This document shows, in pieces, positions 36,515 to 45,143 of a stretch of DNA of 64,000 nt. Location: positions 28,490 through 92,489 of the forward strand of contig JAZRFE010000014.1 in assembly GCA_045661205.1 (NCBI GenBank), written 5' to 3'. Each line of letters begins with the position of its first letter. Position 1 is the first letter of the stretch. Origin of the DNA: HGM04593 sp045661205 (GTDB lineage: Bacteria > Bacteroidota > Bacteroidia > Bacteroidales > Bacteroidaceae). The translations under genes and the position numbers were made by a program. Under the pieces are notes generated by a model. It had not been told where the DNA came from. It did not search any database and saw only the letters and a list, made by a program, of their open reading frames with translations.

Positions 36515-37219
36515 ATGGATGCAGCACTTTATCTTTTACCCGTAACTCTGGGTGCAACGCCTCTCGCAAAGGTGTTGCCGCAACATAATATAGAGATTAT
36601 AAAAGAGATACGCCATTTTATTGTCGAGGATGTGCGCTCGGCGCGCCGTTTTCTGCGTCAGGCCGACCCTCTGTTCGATATTGACGGCTCTACATTTTTC
36701 GAGCTAAACAAACACACTTCACCCGATGATATTTCGGGCTATCTTGCTCCGCTTGCGCAGGGTAAGTCCATGGGTGTAATATCCGAGGCCGGCTGTCCGG
36801 CGGTTGCCGACCCGGGTGCCGATGTTGTTGCAATAGCTCAGAGAAAGGGGCTTAAGGTGGTGCCTCTTGTGGGGCCGTCGAGCATCATTCTTTCGGTTAT
36901 GGCCTCGGGCTTCAACGGGCAGAGCTTTGCATTTCATGGCTACCTCCCCATTAAGCCCGACGAGCGTGCCCGCAAACTCAAACAGCTTGAGCAGCGTGTT
37001 TACTCCGAGGAGCAGACTCAGCTATTCATTGAGACTCCCTACCGCAATGGCAAGATGATTGAGGATATCATCAAGAACTGCCGTCCGCAGACGAAGCTCT
37101 GCATTGCTGCCAACCTTACCTGTGACGATGAGTTTGTACGCACTCGCACAGTGAAAGATTGGCGTGGCAAAGTGCCCGACCTCTCAAAGATTCCCTGTAT
37201 ATTCCTTTTGTACAAATAG
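36515..37219 (+). CDS. RsmI-like SAM-dependent methyltransferase (tetrapyrrole methylase fold)
   Basis: 234 residues from the ATG at 36515. The fold is clear: LYLLPVTLGATPLAKVLPQH, VISEAGCPAVADPGADVVAI, VPLVGPSSIILSVMASGFNG and FHGYLPIKPDERARKLKQLE. These place it near RsmI, which 2'-O-methylates C1402 of 16S rRNA. The N-terminus differs from canonical RsmI, so the exact target is uncertain; Bacteroidales often carry this second paralogue. It shares a two-way terminator with uvrB. Confidence 0.82.
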   Translation: MDAALYLLPVTLGATPLAKVLPQHNIEIIKEIRHFIVEDVRSARRFLRQADPLFDIDGSTFFELNKHTSPDDISGYLAPLAQGKSMGVISEAGCPAVADPGADVVAIAQRKGLKVVPLVGPSSIILSVMASGFNGQSFAFHGYLPIKPDERARKLKQLEQRVYSEEQTQLFIETPYRNGKMIEDIIKNCRPQTKLCIAANLTCDDEFVRTRTVKDWRGKVPDLSKIPCIFLLYK

Positions 37220-37221
37220 AC

Positions 37222-37252
37222 AAAAAACGCCCCGTTGCGGGGCGTGTTTTTT
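37222..37252. terminator. Bidirectional terminator between the methylase gene and uvrB
   Basis: ACGCCCCG-TTG-CGGGGCGT with A and T tracts on the two sides, so it works in both directions; it reaches the uvrB stop. Confidence 0.9.
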
Positions 37253-39269
37253 AGGCTTTGTTCTTCAAAAGTTCTTGTAATTTCATCATTTCGTCACGAT
37301 ATTGAGCGGCCTCTATGTACTCCATCTTGTCGGCAGCCTCCTTCATCAGTCGGCGCGTGCGCTCTATGCTCTTTTCGAGCTGTTCGCGACTCATATACTC
37401 CACTATGGGGTCGGCAACAGCCTGTGCATAACTCTGCTCTTCGTTGTAGGCTATGCTTCTGCCCTGTTCACGCTTTTCGCCGGCAAGCGCATTGCCGATG
37501 CTTTTCTTTATCTGCTTGGGGGTTATTCCGTTTGCTTCGTTGTAGGCAAGCTGTTTCTCGCGACGGCGGCTTGTCTCGTCTATTGTCTTTTTCATGCTTG
37601 CCGTTATGCGGTCGGCATAAAAAATAACCTTGCCGTTTACGTTTCGTGCGGCGCGTCCGGCGGTCTGCGTCAGTGAGCGGTGGCTGCGCAGGAATCCCTC
37701 CTTGTCGGCGTCGAGAATGGCTACGAGCGATACCTCCGGCAGGTCGAGGCCTTCGCGCAGCAGGTTTACACCGATGAGCACGTCATACAATCCTTCGCGC
37801 AGGTCGGTCATTATCTGTACGCGTTCCAATGTGTCTATGTCGCTGTGTATGTAGTTGCAGCGCACGCCGTTCTTTTGCAGATAATCGGTAAGTTCTTCGG
37901 CCATGCGTTTCGTCAGGGTGGTTACAAGCACGCGTTCCTCGCGGCGTATGCGCACCTCTATCTCCTCCATAAGGTCGTCTACCTGGTTCATCAGCGGGCG
38001 CACCTCTATCACAGGGTCTAACAGACCTGTGGGACGTATGAGCTGTTCCACAATCACTCCGCCACTTTCGGCAAGCTCGTAGTCGTCGGGGGTGGCACTC
38101 ACATATATCACCTGATTGGTCATCGAATGGAACTCCTCGAACTTCAGAGGACGGTTGTCGAGTGCTGCCGGCAGACGAAATCCGAACTCCACAAGATTCA
38201 TCTTGCGGGCGCGGTCACCACCGTACATTGCGTGAATCTGTGGTACGCTTACGTGGCTCTCGTCAATCACCATCAGAAAATCGTCGGGGAAAAAGTCGAG
38301 CAGGCAGTAGGGGCGTGTTCCCGGCTCGCGGCCGTCGAAGTAGCGTGAGTAGTTCTCTATTCCCGAACAGTGTCCCAGCTCGCGCATCATCTCCATGTCG
38401 TAGGTGACGCGTTCGTACAACCTTTTTGCCTCGTAGGGTTTGCCTATCTCTTTGAAATATTCCACACGCTCTGTAAGGTCGTTCTCTATCTGGTGTATTG
38501 CGTTGAGAGTGCTCTCCTTGGTGGTCATGAAAAGGTTGGCGGGGTATATCTTGTATTCGTCAAAATCGACGATGCGACGTCCTGTATCTGCGTCAATCTC
38601 TTCGATGCTCTCTATGTCGTCGTCCCAGAATGTAACGCGCAGCACGTGGTCGCTGTATGCAAGGCTTATGTCCACAGTGTCGCCTTTCACGCGGAACATT
38701 CCGCGGTTGAGTTCCAGGTCGTTGCGCACGTATAGGCTGCTCACCAACTTGCGTAGGAAAACATTTCTGTCGAGTTTCATGCCCACCTTTATCTCCAACA
38801 CATTTTTGTAAAAATCCGATGGGTTGCCCATGCCGTAAATGCACGACACAGAGGATATTACCACCACGTCTTTGCGACCCGATAGCAGTGCCGACGTAGC
38901 CGAGAGACGCAGCTTGTCAATCTCGTCGTTTATGGCGAGGTCTTTTTCAATGTATGTGTCGGTCGATGGGATATATGCTTCGGGCTGGTAGTAGTCGTAG
39001 TACGATACATAATATTCCACCGCATTGTTCGGAAAAAAGCTCTTGAACTCGTTGTACAACTGTGCGGCCAATGTCTTGTTGTGGCTCAGGATAAGTGTCG
39101 GGCGGTTAATCTCCTTTATCACGTTTGCAATGGTAAAAGTCTTTCCCGAGCCGGTTACTCCCAGCAGTGTCTGCGCAGGAACCCCCGACTTTACTCCCTC
39201 AACCAGTTGTGCAATAGCTTCAGGCTGGTCGCCTGTGGGACAATAATCCGATATAAGCTGAAATTTCAT
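37251..39269 (-). CDS. uvrB: Excinuclease ABC subunit B
   Basis: 672 residues, full length. Walker A is GVTGSGKT (37-44). The damage-probing beta-hairpin region has YYDYYQPEAYIPSTDTYIEK, helicase motif II is DESHVS, and the late motifs include NLLREGLDLPEVSLVAILDA and QTAGRAARN. The C-terminal UVR domain (YIEAAQYRDEMMKLQELLK) contacts UvrC. It verifies bulky lesions in nucleotide excision repair. A minus-strand TATATTCG at 39292-39299 is a possible -7. Confidence 0.97.
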   Translation of the reverse strand: MKFQLISDYCPTGDQPEAIAQLVEGVKSGVPAQTLLGVTGSGKTFTIANVIKEINRPTLILSHNKTLAAQLYNEFKSFFPNNAVEYYVSYYDYYQPEAYIPSTDTYIEKDLAINDEIDKLRLSATSALLSGRKDVVVISSVSCIYGMGNPSDFYKNVLEIKVGMKLDRNVFLRKLVSSLYVRNDLELNRGMFRVKGDTVDISLAYSDHVLRVTFWDDDIESIEEIDADTGRRIVDFDEYKIYPANLFMTTKESTLNAIHQIENDLTERVEYFKEIGKPYEAKRLYERVTYDMEMMRELGHCSGIENYSRYFDGREPGTRPYCLLDFFPDDFLMVIDESHVSVPQIHAMYGGDRARKMNLVEFGFRLPAALDNRPLKFEEFHSMTNQVIYVSATPDDYELAESGGVIVEQLIRPTGLLDPVIEVRPLMNQVDDLMEEIEVRIRREERVLVTTLTKRMAEELTDYLQKNGVRCNYIHSDIDTLERVQIMTDLREGLYDVLIGVNLLREGLDLPEVSLVAILDADKEGFLRSHRSLTQTAGRAARNVNGKVIFYADRITASMKKTIDETSRRREKQLAYNEANGITPKQIKKSIGNALAGEKREQGRSIAYNEEQSYAQAVADPIVEYMSREQLEKSIERTRRLMKEAADKMEYIEAAQYRDEMMKLQELLKNKA

Positions 39270-39403
39270 CTTCTTTGCGTCAAATAATCCGCGAATATAG
39301 TTTTTTCTTTTCTCCCTGCATACAAAACTTGTGTCAATTTTCCCAATCTTACTTTTCTTTCTCTTTTATTTTGAATTAATAACAATTAAATGGTATATAA
39401 TCA

Positions 39404-39434
39404 TTGCTTTTTCGGTGCAAAACAGCTATCTTTG
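39404..39434 (+). promoter_or_regulatory. Promoter of bamD-rpoZ-DUF4293
   Basis: TTG (39404-39406), a 20-base spacer and TATCTTTG (39427-39434), 18 bases before the bamD ATG. Confidence 0.7.
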
Positions 39435-39452
39435 CAACCGAATTTTGCAATT

Positions 39453-40262
39453 ATGAAAAAGAGCCTTTATACACTTTTGTTGGGATTGTTGCTGCTCACC
39501 TCATGCTCGCAATATAACAATTTGTTGAAAACAAGTGATGTCGAGTGTAAATACGAGGCGGCAAAGGCATACTTCATCAGTAGGGAGTATGGCAAGGCAG
39601 CCCCTCTGCTCGAGGATATTGTATCTATGCTCAAAGGTAACAGAAATGCCGAGGAGTCGCTCTACATGCTTGCAATGTGCTACTACGAATCGGGTGACTA
39701 CGAGACAGCATCGCAATATTTCAAGACCTATTACACCTCATACCAGCGAGGAATATACAACGAGCTTGCACGTTTCTATTGCGGAAAATCGCTATATAAG
39801 AACATCCCCGTACCCGAGCTTGACCAGTCGAGCACCCATGCAGCCATACAGGAGTTGCAGCTCTTCCTCGAATATTATCCTGCGACACAATATCGTGCAG
39901 ATGTACACGACATGCTCTTTGCCATGTATGATATTCTTGTAGAGAAAGATTATCTTTCGGCAAAATTGTATTACGACCTGGGTAGCTTCGACCTTATGCG
40001 AAATAACTATCAGGCATGTATAGTGACAGCACAAAATGCTCTTAAAGAGTATCCTTACACAAAGCTGCGCGAAGAGCTTTCCATCCTCATCTTGCGTGCA
40101 AAGTACAAGATGGCGACCAAGAGTGTCGAGGAGAAAAAGGTAGATCGTTTCCGCGATGCAGTCGATGAATATTATGCTTTCAAAAACGAATTTCCCGAAA
40201 GCAAATATATCGAAGAGGCCGAGAAATACTACCGCGATGCACTGAAAGAGGTAAACGAATAA
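39453..40262 (+). CDS. bamD: Outer membrane assembly lipoprotein BamD
   Basis: 269 residues from the ATG at 39453, with a lipoprotein signal (LLLTSC). The mature protein is a run of TPR-type helix pairs: AKAYFISREYGKAAPLLEDI, LAMCYYESGDYETASQYFKT, then LEYYPATQYRADVHDMLFAM and KNEFPESKYIEEAEKYYRDA. It is the essential accessory of BamA for folding beta-barrels into the outer membrane. The frame opens 21 codons earlier, but the promoter at 39434 and the signal peptide fix the start. Confidence 0.92.
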   Translation: MKKSLYTLLLGLLLLTSCSQYNNLLKTSDVECKYEAAKAYFISREYGKAAPLLEDIVSMLKGNRNAEESLYMLAMCYYESGDYETASQYFKTYYTSYQRGIYNELARFYCGKSLYKNIPVPELDQSSTHAAIQELQLFLEYYPATQYRADVHDMLFAMYDILVEKDYLSAKLYYDLGSFDLMRNNYQACIVTAQNALKEYPYTKLREELSILILRAKYKMATKSVEEKKVDRFRDAVDEYYAFKNEFPESKYIEEAEKYYRDALKEVNE

Positions 40263-40286
40263 GAAAATATAAAAAACAATATAATA

Positions 40287-40625
40287 ATGGACTACAAAAA
40301 GACAAATGCTCCGACCACAACGGTAACCCGTAATATGGCCGATTTTGTGAATGAAACAGGTAATGTGTACGAGTCTGTTGCTATCATCGGCAAACGCTCT
40401 AACCAGATTGCAGCCGAACTGAAAGAGGAACTTCTTAGAAAACTCAATGAGTTCTCGTCTTCAACAGATAACCTCGAAGAGCAGTTCGAGAACCACGAAC
40501 AGATAGAGATTTCTCGTTACTATGAGCGTCAGCCCAAGCCCACACTCATCGCAACACAGGAATTTATCGAGGATAGAGTTTACTTCCGCAACTTGGCGAA
40601 GGAAAAGAACGAGTCTGAGGATTAA
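40287..40625 (+). CDS. rpoZ: RNA polymerase omega-like subunit (Bacteroidota type)
   Basis: 112 residues. The region VYESVAIIGKRSNQIAAELK corresponds to the conserved omega/Rpb6 core, and the acidic C-terminal half is typical of the longer Bacteroidota version. It supports RNA polymerase assembly. The position between bamD (24 bases upstream) and a DUF4293 gene (2 bases downstream) is the standard order in Bacteroidales. Confidence 0.88.
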   Translation: MDYKKTNAPTTTVTRNMADFVNETGNVYESVAIIGKRSNQIAAELKEELLRKLNEFSSSTDNLEEQFENHEQIEISRYYERQPKPTLIATQEFIEDRVYFRNLAKEKNESED

Positions 40626-40627
40626 TT

Positions 40628-41092
40628 ATGAAATTTCGTTCCTATCAATTCTTTTACCTGCTTTCGGTGGTGCTTGTGATTGCAACACTGTGCTCTACAT
40701 TGTTGCAGATAATTGAGACAAGTGGCGCAACAAGCGAACTCACAAACTTTAAGTTGGTAATGGCCAACAACGAGGTCTCTTTTGCTCCCGTAGCATTGGG
40801 CGTGGTGTTGATTGTTACAGGATTGGTGAATCTTTTTGCTTTCATCGTTGCAGGTTTCAGAAACTTTGAATTGCAGAAAAGAGTATCGGTGCTCGGCATT
40901 CTGTTGATTGTCGGTTACTATCTGTTACTCGGAATTTATGCATGGGTGCTCTCGGCATCGTCGGCGGTGATGGAGCTTCCCCTTGTCTTTCCTTTCATTG
41001 TGCTTGTATTCAATGCGCTTGCCTTTTTCGCAGCACGTCGCACCGAGGCTGCAATCCTTGCTAAGGCATCGGGTTTCAGATTGAGAGATTAA
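40628..41092 (+). CDS. DUF4293 membrane protein
   Basis: 154 residues with four hydrophobic helices (~10-28, ~55-78, ~90-110, ~117-137). The arrangement, the short basic C-terminus (RRTEAAILAKASGFRLRD) and the location after rpoZ match DUF4293, a Bacteroidota-specific family of unknown function. It ends the bamD transcript before a strong terminator. Confidence 0.85.
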   Translation: MKFRSYQFFYLLSVVLVIATLCSTLLQIIETSGATSELTNFKLVMANNEVSFAPVALGVVLIVTGLVNLFAFIVAGFRNFELQKRVSVLGILLIVGYYLLLGIYAWVLSASSAVMELPLVFPFIVLVFNALAFFAARRTEAAILAKASGFRLRD

Positions 41093-41111
41093 GATAAATA
41101 TATGTATTTAC

Positions 41112-41150
41112 AAAAAGGAGCTAACTTCATTTTCAGTTAGCTCCTTTTTG
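41112..41150 (+). terminator. Terminator after the DUF4293 gene
   Basis: A 15-bp perfect stem (41112-41126 with 41135-41149), A-flanked and T-flanked, so it may also stop minus-strand transcripts of the sigma-like gene. Confidence 0.9.
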
Positions 41151-41198
41151 TGTATCTATTGGCATATGGAAATGCTATGCCGTCTCAAATGCAGCGTG

Positions 41199-41834
41199 TC
41201 AGGATGGCATCAGTCTTATCTCCTCAACCAGTCCGAAGAGGGCGCGACGTTTCATCATAGCAATAGTGTCTTGCACGCGTTTTACCGGTAGTTTGCGCCA
41301 ATTCTTCTCTCTGCTGTTTACATAGGGCCAAATTTCGTCGGCGACGTCAATTGATTTTTTCTCTTCTAGTATCAAACAACGCAACACTTTGCGGTCGCGT
41401 TCCTTTAGCCTTGAATAGGCTTTCCACACGTGCTGGTTGGGTGCCGACTCTTCGTCTGTCAGGTGCTCAAGCTGCTTCATTATCTCTTCGCTGTCGAGGC
41501 TGAAGAACTCTGCGGCTTCTTTGTTGTACTTCTTCTTTTTCATGAAGTGGTAGAGCGAGCAGCGTGAAAGATAGGTCGATAGTGATGCGTTATTCTTCTT
41601 TTGGTAGTTGCGTAGCACGTGCCAATCGTTGCTCGAAATGAATTCGTAGAATTCTCCTAGTATGCTTTCCATACAGTCGTTGTAGACATTTAATGCTATG
41701 TAGTTAAGGAATGTTGCGCATTTTACTTTGAAAAAGTATCGGTGCAACGGTTGTATGTAAGGTATCGACGTTAGTTTCTTCACCCACTCTTCGTCGGTGA
41801 TGTTTGCATAAATGTTTTGGTTTGAGTACTGCAT
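41199..41834 (-). CDS. Sigma-70-like regulatory protein
   Basis: 211 residues. The middle (YNDCMESILGEFYEFISSND, then ASLSTYLSRCSLYHFMKKKK) resembles sigma region 2, with the basic promoter-melting end. The C-terminal part (WKAYSRLKERDRKVLRCLIL, then KRVQDTIAMMKRRALFGLVE) resembles a helix-turn-helix region 4. Such ECF-like proteins without an adjacent anti-sigma factor are frequent in Bacteroidales. It lies 12 bases downstream of a lipoprotein gene on the same strand. The assignment is from pattern only; a non-sigma HTH protein is possible. Confidence 0.65.
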   Translation of the reverse strand: MQYSNQNIYANITDEEWVKKLTSIPYIQPLHRYFFKVKCATFLNYIALNVYNDCMESILGEFYEFISSNDWHVLRNYQKKNNASLSTYLSRCSLYHFMKKKKYNKEAAEFFSLDSEEIMKQLEHLTDEESAPNQHVWKAYSRLKERDRKVLRCLILEEKKSIDVADEIWPYVNSREKNWRKLPVKRVQDTIAMMKRRALFGLVEEIRLMPS

Positions 41835-41846
41835 AGTCTTATCTTT

Positions 41847-42782
41847 TTAGTTGTTGCTGAATGTGAATTTGTATACGGTTGAACTTTGTGAGTCTGCCGA
41901 GTAGGATACGCTGTTTACATTGTCGAGGATGGTGTAGCTGCGGTGAATGGGGGGGATGGGTCTACGTTCTTGTGAGCCGGCGAATTGTCTGTAGCCATGG
42001 TAGCTCTCTCCCTCAAACTTGTAGGCAGATGTTACACCGAAGAGATTCATTGCTGCATATACCTCGGGCATGTTACCATATATGAATGCCATGGTGTTAA
42101 AGTTGTAGTCTGTTGCAAGGTCTCGGCTATTGTAGGTGTATATGTATTCCTCTTGTGTGATGTTGTAGCTTTTGTCCTCTTGAATTTTTGTTACGCTGTT
42201 GAGCTTGCCACTGCTCCAACTGTATTTGTATGTGGTGGTGCCGATTGTGTCGATGAGTGTGCTGGCAATGCAGAATTTGTTGGAGTAAGCGAATGTGCGA
42301 GTGCTGGATATTGTCTCTTCTGTGCCGTTAGGGTAGGTACGTAATCCCAGGGTTGTAATCTTGTCTATTGTGCCATTTGATATTTCTACCATTTCGGTGA
42401 TTTTTTCGCTGTAACTTTCGGTGGTTGTCTCCGTTGTTGTTTGGCTTGTCAATGTGATGATATTCATTATTATGTCGTTACCTGTAACTCGATCTTTGTG
42501 GTATGACAGTTTTCCTATGTGTTCTTCATTTATCACCACATCATGGCTTGTTTTCGCGTAGTACTTGTATGTGTAGTTTTTTATGCTGTTGTCGTTGTTG
42601 TATGCGAGTGTCCAGCTCTTTTCCACCTGTGAACTGTCGTTGTTTAGGTTGCTGAATGTTATTGTGGTGGGGTATAATGAGCGTTTGTTCTGGTCTTTGT
42701 AGGGATTGAAATTTTCGCTTTCACTGCATGCTCCCAACGTAAGAGCTATTGTCGCTATCAGTGTGTAATATATCTTTTTCAT
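41847..42782 (-). CDS. DUF4595-like lipoprotein
   Basis: 311 residues with a lipoprotein signal (LTLGAC, Cys19). The mature protein is a series of repeated beta hairpins of the type YxYxWxxGKLxSV (KYSWSSGKLNSVTKIQED, EEYIYTYNSRDLATDYNFNT), as in the DUF4595/YD-like family common in gut Bacteroidota. Ser, Thr and Asn are abundant. It is probably surface-exposed; the ligand is unknown. The Arg-Pro-rich segment QERRPIPPIHRSY near the end is unusual. Confidence 0.7.
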   Translation of the reverse strand: MKKIYYTLIATIALTLGACSESENFNPYKDQNKRSLYPTTITFSNLNNDSSQVEKSWTLAYNNDNSIKNYTYKYYAKTSHDVVINEEHIGKLSYHKDRVTGNDIIMNIITLTSQTTTETTTESYSEKITEMVEISNGTIDKITTLGLRTYPNGTEETISSTRTFAYSNKFCIASTLIDTIGTTTYKYSWSSGKLNSVTKIQEDKSYNITQEEYIYTYNSRDLATDYNFNTMAFIYGNMPEVYAAMNLFGVTSAYKFEGESYHGYRQFAGSQERRPIPPIHRSYTILDNVNSVSYSADSQSSTVYKFTFSNN

Positions 42783-42832
42783 TGTAATGTGGGGTTAAAT
42801 GGTTTGTGAATGTTTACTGTTTATCTTGTCGT

Positions 42833-44410
42833 TTAATCTGTCATTATTTTGTCCATTCTCAAAAGTGTTTGTATGGAGAGCCAGGTGCAGTTTATCCAAT
42901 CTGTTCCCTGAAGGAAGTTTCTCCAGAAGGTGGGTATCATGCCTGTGTTTATGTTTTGCATTATTGTGATGTTGTCTATCAGGGCTTTGGCTTTGGTGAA
43001 TGCAAGTTCGTCGCCGTTCTTTTCGTAGAGGCTGAGCCATGCGTTGGCTACGTTGCATGCACTGTGGTCTATGGGTACGAGATATTTGTATTGTTCCACT
43101 ACGCAAGGGGTGTGGTTCACTTTTACACCGTATCTTTTGTAGTTGGGCGCATCCCAATAGAGGAATTGATCCTCGCAGAAACGTATCAGGTCTATGGCGT
43201 CGGTTACCTCTTCGTTGCTGCAATCCTCTTTTTCCAGAAGGTATGTGGCGTAGGGTGCAGCGGTGCAGTTGGTGAGGTTTTCGTATGGTTCGAGTCCTAC
43301 CACTGTGCCATCTTCGAACTGTCCTGTCATATCAAAAGATTTCATTGCTCCGTTCTTCATCCACTCTTGCGATTTGCGGTGCATCTCTTTGTACTTGGTT
43401 ATTTGGTATTGCTGTTCGAGACGTTGTAGGTATTCGAGCATGGGGTGGAGCAGTGCGCGCACATCGTTCACCGGTTCGCCTGTGAAGAAGTCCATTTTTA
43501 TGGGGAATGAGCCGTCTTCGGCTTGCAGACGGGCATAGGTGTCGGTGATGTTCATTGCTCTATCGTAATACTCTTGTTTGCCTGTGGCATCGTAGAGGTC
43601 GAGGAAGGCATTGGCGGCGGTGAGTGCCTCCATTGCCATGGTCTTGCCTTTGTTGCGCGATGCTCCCGAGGTTACATAGTTGCCGTAGTATGTGGGCGGG
43701 AAGTATGCGAGTGGCTCGCCGGCGGGGCGGCTTTCGTTTATGAGAAAGCGTGCTGCGTTCTCGGCTATCTTCAGAGCGTCGTCTTTCAGTTGGGGACACA
43801 GCTGCGACAGCTTCACCTCTGCGCTTATCGTTGAACCGATGATTTTGCAGGGGTATGTGTTTAGCTCGTAGCTCATGTCAGGGGTTGAGTCGTTTTTCCA
43901 ATGCTGTATTGCCTTCATGTTGTGTATGCACAGCAATGCGAGAAGCGCCGACTCTTTGTAGTCTCTAACTGCGTCGTGATAAGGGCCGTTGAAGGGAATG
44001 TCGCGGTAGAACTTTCTCTCTCCGGCGAGGCCTATGCTGTCTTTCTCTTTGTCAAGTGCCTCAACAGTGAGAATAACATCGCCGGGGGGTATCTGTTGCC
44101 AGATGGGGGCGAGTGACTTGTTGGGGGCGTTGTCGGTGAACGACCACTCGGCAGCATTCTCTTTCTTGTTCTCTCTGACAATATATCTGTATGTCGCAGC
44201 TCCCTCTACCTCTTTAAAGTCGAATGCGGGTGCGTACATGAACTTTTTGGAAAATTTATTCCAGTAGGGGTTTCTTCCCTCGTAACCGGGTCTTATGGGG
44301 ATGTTGTACTCTGCGGCAGCTTGTTTGTTCAGTTGCTCTATCTTGTCCACAGCCTGTTCGCACGATAGACACAGGAACAGGGTGGCAATGGCTATTAGTG
44401 TTTTTTTCAT
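42833..44410 (-). CDS. Lipoprotein with an (alpha/alpha) toroid domain, glycosidase-like
   Basis: 525 residues from MKKTLIAIATLFLCLSC (lipobox). Residues ~45-150 form a beta-rich domain (ATYRYIVRENKKENAAEWSF). From ~155 on, repeated helix pairs containing FLDLYDATGKQEYYDRAMNI, YARLQAEDGSFPIKMDFFTG and NAWLSLYEKNGDELAFTKAK have the look of six-hairpin glycosidase or epimerase toroids. I cannot name the catalytic residues or the substrate. It is the first gene of a minus-strand run with the two genes below it. TATATTTG at 44435-44442 (minus) fits its promoter. Confidence 0.65.
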   Translation of the reverse strand: MKKTLIAIATLFLCLSCEQAVDKIEQLNKQAAAEYNIPIRPGYEGRNPYWNKFSKKFMYAPAFDFKEVEGAATYRYIVRENKKENAAEWSFTDNAPNKSLAPIWQQIPPGDVILTVEALDKEKDSIGLAGERKFYRDIPFNGPYHDAVRDYKESALLALLCIHNMKAIQHWKNDSTPDMSYELNTYPCKIIGSTISAEVKLSQLCPQLKDDALKIAENAARFLINESRPAGEPLAYFPPTYYGNYVTSGASRNKGKTMAMEALTAANAFLDLYDATGKQEYYDRAMNITDTYARLQAEDGSFPIKMDFFTGEPVNDVRALLHPMLEYLQRLEQQYQITKYKEMHRKSQEWMKNGAMKSFDMTGQFEDGTVVGLEPYENLTNCTAAPYATYLLEKEDCSNEEVTDAIDLIRFCEDQFLYWDAPNYKRYGVKVNHTPCVVEQYKYLVPIDHSACNVANAWLSLYEKNGDELAFTKAKALIDNITIMQNINTGMIPTFWRNFLQGTDWINCTWLSIQTLLRMDKIMTD

Positions 44411-44434
44411 TTTGCAGACTTGTTGGCGTTTCTG

Positions 44435-44442
44435 CAAATATA
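44435..44442 (-). promoter_or_regulatory. -7 element of the toroid lipoprotein operon
   Basis: TATATTTG on the minus strand, 24 bases before the start codon at 44410. Confidence 0.55.
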
Positions 44443-44544
44443 ATGTCGCAATGAGCCGAATGCAAGTGTTTTTGCAAAGATTATTTTCAACAGGTGATGA
44501 CTGTTTTGTGGATTTTCTTTTTATTCAAGGTTTAATGCTTTGTT

Positions 44545-44991
44545 CTATAAGCCGTTAGAGAGAAAATCGAATGCGTCGAAAATATCTATTTTTCTTAGGT
44601 TAATTTTTGCAAATTTGTCAAGATTTGCGAATAATGCAATTTCTATGCACTCCTCTCTGCTCAGTTTTTCGTATAGTTTTTCGTAGTGGTTGCAGTTGAA
44701 TGTGGGCAGGGTGATATTCTCGCGCAGGTACCCTATGGATGCTCTGAGTAAAGAGGTAGGAAAACCGCAGTGCATCACCGATAGATATAATGTTGCAATG
44801 AGAGCAAGAGCCCGCAGGCTATCTTTCTCTTTTACTGTTGAAAAGTGTTGTATGAATGCCTCTTCCAACGGATTTTGGTATTTTGGACAGTGGCTTGCGA
44901 CCTTTTCTGCGAGAAGAATTTTTGCAAAATCCTTCTCGTTGCTTGTCAGCGCTTGCAATAAAATTTCGTAGGCTTTTTTTGTGCAGGGCAT
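44545..44991 (-). CDS. Small all-helical protein, unknown
   Basis: 148 residues, no signal peptide, predicted helices throughout (AYEILLQALTSNEKDFAKIL, LRALALIATLYLSVMHCGFP, LYEKLSREECIEIALFANLD). Several Cys and His residues are scattered without a clear metal motif. It did not match a family I know. ATG at 44991. It stands alone between the minus-strand lipoprotein group and the divergent TonB-type gene. Confidence 0.55.
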   Translation of the reverse strand: MPCTKKAYEILLQALTSNEKDFAKILLAEKVASHCPKYQNPLEEAFIQHFSTVKEKDSLRALALIATLYLSVMHCGFPTSLLRASIGYLRENITLPTFNCNHYEKLYEKLSREECIEIALFANLDKFAKINLRKIDIFDAFDFLSNGL

Positions 44992-45075
44992 GATATTTAC
45001 ACTATATTATATTCTTTTCTCTGAAACTTTTCGGCTAAATTAATAAATCTTTATGAAATATTACTTAAACCATTT

Positions 45076-45083
45076 TATATTTG
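45076..45083 (+). promoter_or_regulatory. -7 element of the large TonB-type barrel gene
   Basis: TATATTTG, about 60 bases before the ATG at 45144. The -33 region is weak. Confidence 0.5.
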
Positions 45084-45143
45084 TGTTGTCTAAGAAATGT
45101 GCGTTTGCACTTTTTAAATAAGGAATATAATTATTATCGTATT

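Noticed and set aside
41199..45000. Polysaccharide utilisation locus around the toroid lipoprotein
   Set aside because: There is no SusC/SusD pair and no recognisable glycosidase active site, so calling a PUL is not supported.
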